Source: Meghimatium bilineatum | Taxonomy: Eukaryota; Mollusca; Gastropoda; Stylommatophora; Philomycidae | Reading direction: 5' to 3' | Length of the DNA stretch: 64,000 nucleotides | Assembly: GCA_034231615.1 (NCBI GenBank) | Contig: CM067318.1 | Span: forward strand, 31,141,723 to 31,205,722 | Part shown: in pieces, positions 59,890 to 64,000 of the stretch | How the letters are laid out: each line of letters opens with the position of its first letter | How positions within the stretch are numbered: the first letter of the stretch is position 1 | The notes under the pieces: model-generated | The model's database searches: none | Seen by the model: only the letters and a program-made list of their open reading frames with translations | What the model was told of the DNA's origin: nothing | Position numbers and translations under genes: made by a program

Positions 59890-61205
59890 AATTAGTGCAT
59901 CTTCAATGATCATTGGACTCTTTCTAATCAGTGTGTTTCTCTTCTGTATTTAATCTACACAAGTTGGAGGGAATATCATGAGGTGGACGTAATATAGAGA
60001 GTCAACCACCAAGGCAAGAAATAAAAGATGTTGGTCCATTGTAGCCAACTTTCAGTGAGGAGATGACACCTGTTGTTGATAATTTGTGATGATCATTTCA
60101 TTTCTTAAAAGCATTGTAAAATAATGTTATTTTGTAATTATTTACAATACTGTTCTATAGTGATGTGAAGAAGGGCATGCAAATGTGACCAAAAGATGTG
60201 TTACAAGAACACATTAAAGATCTAACTGAAAGCCTCTGACATAAAACATGAGAAGATGCTACATGAAGCAGAGCTACATGTGCTCTGTAATTTTTAAAAA
60301 GGGTCCAGCATTGTGGGGGGGGGGGAGAAATGCAGCAGCAGCAGAGACTAATTAGAAAGTTATGGTTTGATCAAACACCATCGAAACTGATAATCCCATG
60401 TGCAAAAACATTGAGGGCCATCATAGGGCTTATCAGCAATGTACGAAGAAGGACATACCTGAATTTTATAAACTGGATACAACAGATCATCAGCATCACT
60501 TGTGATGGACTAACATCAATTATTAGGAAACTCAGGCCAAGATGGTGACTCCCTGTGTTTAATTGTCAGTCCCTCTGTAGTTTATTTTTTTCCTCAGCAG
60601 ATACAATTGTGTTTCACTTTGATTTACACATCTCTCATTAGCTTTGCATGTAAGCTACACATTGAGTTAAAAACTAGCTTCTTCCACATTCTTCAGTCAG
60701 TCATACACTAATATGAATTTCTGCAATTAACTACTGTGGTCACTGGTGTCCATGACAGGGCTGTACAACTCTCTCCTGTCAAGAGCTGTTTCAGATGGTC
60801 ATAGTTTTCTGTTTTAAAATACTAGTTAATTTCAGTATAATTGAATTATTTACTGTACAATGTCAGCCTGTTCCTGTAATATGTAGCATGTGTGCTGTAT
60901 GACATACACACATTCTCACCTGTGGATGGCTGTGACTTGTCCAGGTTCCATGCTCAACTGACAGCCTTGTTGTTAGGTTGTCAAAAAGTTTTTGATGTCA
61001 TATATTGGGGTTTTCTCTAGCAACATAACTGGTTTTGTCAACCAAAATTTGAAGTCTATAATTTGATGGATATACTGTATTTGTTTTTGTATGTCTATTT
61101 TTTTTTTTTGATTTGGCTCAATATCAGTATAAATAATTCTGAAACTGAAATATCGTCATAACAATGGCTAAACAATCGTTTTTTAACAAAGTTCCTTCCT
61201 TCTAT
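59890..61205. other. Intron between exons h and i
   Basis: 60325-60548 shows a weak LINE-like plus-strand frame (RLIRKLWFDQTPSKLIIPCA) of uncertain origin, and a G run at 60315-60324. Nothing else seen. Confidence 0.45.
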
Positions 61206-61209
61206 TTAG

Positions 61210-61375
61210 GTTGAAGATATTACTGTGTACATGGTATCTATGCCTGGGAAGAAACGAACTGGGCCAAACAAGTTGTTATGCTCAGACAAACGACAGCTTC
61301 ATCTGCCCCCAGATATGTCTGTTGTACATTTTGAATTTACAGATTATTTCTTCCCTGATGGTCTTAGTTATCCAG
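61210..61375 (+). CDS. BLTP3: BLTP3 exon i
   Basis: 55 codons plus one base. VEDITVYMVSM, then DKRQLHLPPDMSVVHFEFTD and YFFPDGLSYP match human FNIYQVS, NKKSLYLPQEMSAVYIEFTE and YYYPDGKDFP. The LP(P/Q)(D/E)MS motif and the (Y/F)(Y/F)PDG motif are intact. The acceptor is ttctatttag and the donor gtaagt. It ends one base into a codon, so a further exon beginning with two bases is expected; none was recognised before position 64000. Confidence 0.92.
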
Positions 61376-61504
61376 GTAAGTTTGTCTAGTTTGGAATCCC
61401 TTTCTTCAGGTCAGGGCAGATAATAATGCTGTAGTGATATGAAGTGCTAAATACCATCTTACTTAACATCAGAAAGTTCTGCCAATTTTATCCGTACTAA
61501 CTTA

Positions 61505-61632
61505 TCCCTTCCATAAGGATCCCCCATCTGAGTAGAAGTCTTTTTTACTAGGCATTGGTGATGTCTACTGGGTATGAAAGAAAGTTCTGGAGAAATCACT
61601 TATTTCTTGGGGATCTAAACCAATCAACCATC
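61505..61632 (+). repeat. Family D repeat
   Basis: taaggatcccccatctgagt, agaagtctttt, taggcattggtgatgtctac, tgggtatgaaagaaagttct, then tttcttggggatctaaacca. It lies 130 bp after the donor of exon i. Confidence 0.6.
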
Positions 61633-61639
61633 CCTTCCA

Positions 61640-62870
61640 TATTGTATGAGATAGTTAGTTAGTTAGTCGTTGGATCATCATCACTGCAAACTGGACACGT
61701 CCATAGTTGCTCTGATCTCTCCTTGAGTGTATCCGCCATTACACTTCTGCTGACAGTACCTGTCCTATGCTGGTTGACCATCATTATTCTGCGCCCTCCA
61801 AAATGTTCACTTCTAGCAACACTACATTTCAATCCCTGATCTTTATTCTTAGCCATTGAAAAGGAATCATCATCCACATTAGTCTCACTCTCGCGTGCTA
61901 ATATCTCTTAAGGAGTTCAAAACGTCTGCGCGATCCATTGCCCATCGCACTGTGCCACAGTTGCGCATGATGCCAGTTGATCTGCTCTTTTATTGCCTCG
62001 AACAGTCACATGTCCCTGCACGAAAATAAATATAACCACTTTCAACCTAGCCTTTCTCAAGGCCTCAGTCCACTGTTTATGAACGAGACCCAGAGTCACT
62101 CAAGATGCAGACCTACATTACCTGTGAGTCTCACCAATGGCTCATTAGACAAACCAATCATGCAACAGAAAATCTTAATAGATGACATGCCTTTATATTG
62201 AGGTTATCTTCTTATAGAAACTTCATATGGCACGTCATCTATACAATCCCGTAGTCGTAACCTTCGATAACAGTTACCATGTTGTTCCGACAGGCCGATG
62301 TTGTGCTTGAACTAGTTATGGGCACGATGTGGGTGGGCAGAACAACAAAGAAACCTGTCGCAAGGGCCAGAGTTGTGCCCTGATGTCGACGTCTGTTTTG
62401 GCGGCATTAGACTTGAAACACCGAGCCGGATGGCTGCTGGAACAGAGGGCGGAGCACTTATGGGAATGCCCCACGTGCTGTGAGGCCAGTTTCTAATCAA
62501 GAATCAAGAACCTACATTACCTTCTGTGTGCATACCCACTCTCCTTCCTGATCATTTTACCTGCACACTGAGCTGTGAAGGCCCAAGCACTGCGAACATG
62601 CCTAATCACAGATCCATCAGTGTATATAATCATATTCCCCTCTTTGGTGTTCTCACTGACCAAAGCCTGCACTTCTTTCTCCACAGCTGTGGGACACCAT
62701 TCTCTGCATTCCCTGCTAAGTGATATTACTACTCTCAAACAAGTTTTGAAATCTGTGGGTAGACTTATCCATTCTGCACCTGCTGCCACATCTTGCAATC
62801 TGCACATGCTTTGTATGACATCCTCAGCACGTCCCATCCACGACCTTCCTCTCTTGAGTCTGCTGCCTTT
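61640..62870 (-). mobile_element. LINE family W end, interrupted by a 386-bp insertion
   Basis: Minus strand 62837 to 62517 carries IIYTDGSVIRHVRSAWAFTA (RNase H start, first catalytic Asp) and 62110 to 61650 carries VIFIFVQGHVTVRGNKRADQ and MMVNQHRTGTVSRSVMADTL, LWTCPVCSDDD. Ends with gactaactaactaactatct on the minus strand. The two parts are separated by the insertion described separately; about 90 bp present in the 26.6-kb copy are also missing. Confidence 0.83.
62124..62509. mobile_element. 386-bp insertion with 13-bp target duplication
   Basis: acctacattacct is repeated exactly at 62111-62123 and 62510-62522. The first 140 bp match the family C/D repeat at 48624-48760 (gtctcaccaatggctcatta, gatgacatgcctttatattg). 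The remaining part is GC-richer, not recognised, and ends aatcaagaatcaaga. Confidence 0.8.
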
Positions 62871-62948
62871 ATAATTGATAAATTATAAATAATTAATGTT
62901 CTGGCACATAAATAAATACCCAAATAAAGAATTGAAATATTTATTTAA

Positions 62949-63006
62949 TTAGGGTTGGGGTTTGGGTTAGTTATGTAAAACACAACTATCCTAACCCAAA
63001 CCCTAA
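62949..63006. repeat. Telomere-like inverted repeat
   Basis: agggttggggtttgggttag and, 20 bases later, ctaacccaaaccct form a hairpin with a 10-14 bp stem. A short direct (ttaggg)3-like run occurs at 24036-24056. Confidence 0.7.
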
Positions 63007-63264
63007 AATAAATTGATATTTAAAGAATTCAATGATGAACATGAAATTTACAAATATAGACAAGGGAAATAACTCAACTATGTGGTGACGTCTACTTGTA
63101 CTGTATCGAAATTGTTATCAGTTTTTGTTGCTGATGGTCAAGTGATCCAAGAATTTGCAAACAAAAAATATATTCCACATTTCACTTTTTTGAAAAAGGA
63201 ATTCACCATATCTATATTTTCAGTGATTGAATTTATTAAATTATTCTGTGATAAGTTGTGTGGT

Positions 63265-63412
63265 GTGGCCATTTGATGAAGTATTTCCAAACTTTTCAAA
63301 CTCTTTCCAAAACTATCATGCAGAGGACAGTTGAGGATGGGAGAAGAAGAGAATAAAAGAAAGTATGGATTGATAATATTAAAGACTTGGACAGGATTAA
63401 GATTCTTCACTC
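63265..63412 (+). mobile_element. LINE family Z thumb fragment
   Basis: tttccaaaactatcatgcag, aggacagttgaggatgggag, gtatggattgataatattaa reads K-TIMQRTVEDGRRR and KVWIDNIKDLDRI. A family A SINE (63427-63713) follows it. Confidence 0.65.
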
Positions 63413-63426
63413 TTAGACAAGGAACT

Positions 63427-63713
63427 CGCTATGTGTTGCTGGGCCCGAAGGGGGAGCAAAGAATAGCAACACTGTTTACCTTCCAAGCATGTCGTAAAAG
63501 GCAACTAAGAAGGTTATGGGATAGAGTTGGCTGTCCCATCCCATATAGGGCCAGTGACCCAAAGCCATGCTGAAGTCGGATGTGTCAGGCCGAAAGGCGC
63601 AGATATCGCAGCAATGCTGTAAACCATGACACAACGCATACCGTTCTCCGGACTACATCCTGCTAATCTGCAGGAGTTTGAGAACGAACGCAGAAGAAGA
63701 AGAAAAAGAAGAA
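63427..63713 (+). mobile_element. SINE-like family A, complete copy on + strand
   Basis: Runs cgctatgtgttgctgggccc to aacgcagaagaagaagaaaa. Target duplication acaaggaact at 63417-63426 and 63714-63723. It landed just after a LINE reverse-transcriptase fragment (63265-63412). Confidence 0.87.
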
Positions 63714-63879
63714 ACAAGGAACTGAGAACAGAAAGTAACGGTATGATTTTTGTGTTTATATTTCCAAAGTGGCACCCCTATTATCATGAAGTGTTATGGG
63801 TTTGATAATGATGTTGAGTTGTTGTTTTTTAAATTGATGGCCATAATGAAGTCATGCATGCAGTCACATATAGACTGTC

Positions 63880-64000
63880 AGAAGTGAAAGAAACTGGCTG
63901 AGCAACATAGTTCTCTTTAGAAATATACAATAATTTGGACATATCAATTGATACAACAGCCTATAAAAAGATCATAGTGGAGGGTATGATGCCTGGGCAA
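63880..64000 (+). mobile_element. LINE thumb fragment at the window edge
   Basis: YKKIIVEGMMPGQ at the end (63961-64000) resembles the KRHNGLEK-VMEGM-PG motif seen at 43240. It continues past the window. Confidence 0.45.

Noticed and set aside
61376-64000. Search for the exon after exon i
   Set aside because: No candidate with a two-base lead and family motifs was seen; the region is LINE W, its insertion, LINE Z and SINE A.

Overview
The window looks like intron-rich, AT-rich, repeat-dense genomic DNA of an invertebrate animal, most likely a lophotrochozoan and plausibly a mollusc. Reasons: long introns with canonical GT-AG sites, tRNA-derived and other SINE-like families, decayed LINEs, mariner and hAT elements, many minisatellites, and a SINE body (family A below) that resembles repeats I know from gastropod genomes. 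The taxonomic placement is inference. No prokaryotic operon, viral gene, CRISPR array or host RNA gene was seen.

The one cellular gene I can support is a + strand bridge-like lipid transfer protein of the BLTP3 family (human UHRF1BP1 = BLTP3A and UHRF1BP1L/SHIP164 = BLTP3B). Nine exons (6524-6597, 20298-20406, 25272-25506, 28218-28381, 32813-32987, 37932-38027, 56976-57224, 59771-59886, 61210-61375) carry 1,384 coding bases, about 461 codons. All eight splice junctions agree in phase, there is no in-frame stop, and the exons follow the vertebrate protein in order. Both ends are missing: the first chorein-type exons should lie upstream and most of the protein downstream. Introns run from 1.3 to 18.9 kb, so about 2.5% of the 54.9-kb span is coding.

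Everything else is repeat. 1-6.5 kb: LINE 3' ends, an internally deleted mariner with perfect inverted repeats, hAT MITEs and SINEs. Intron 6.6-20.3 kb: a minisatellite, LINE tails, a GC-rich interspersed repeat with internal repeats, a 39-bp minisatellite, a foldback element, a 22-bp minisatellite and a LINE. 20.4-25.3 kb: a 75-bp satellite-like array, a 36-bp array, a 47-bp array and LINE pieces. 25.5-37.9 kb: SINEs, RNase H-type LINE fragments and a LINE (28.6-31.8 kb) broken by nested insertions. 38.0-57.0 kb: a dead mariner, AT microsatellites, several imperfect minisatellites, a tRNA-derived SINE and LINE ends. 57.2-64 kb: a 32-bp minisatellite that includes the splice donor of an exon, SINEs, and a LINE interrupted by a 386-bp insertion with a 13-bp target duplication.

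I found no new enzymatic or defence system. The most notable structures are (i) a modular set of SINE-like repeats (families A, B, E) that share one 3' module, and for A and B a GAA-rich tail also found on a local LINE, and (ii) minisatellites starting at or within 60 bp of three of the gene's eight splice donors.
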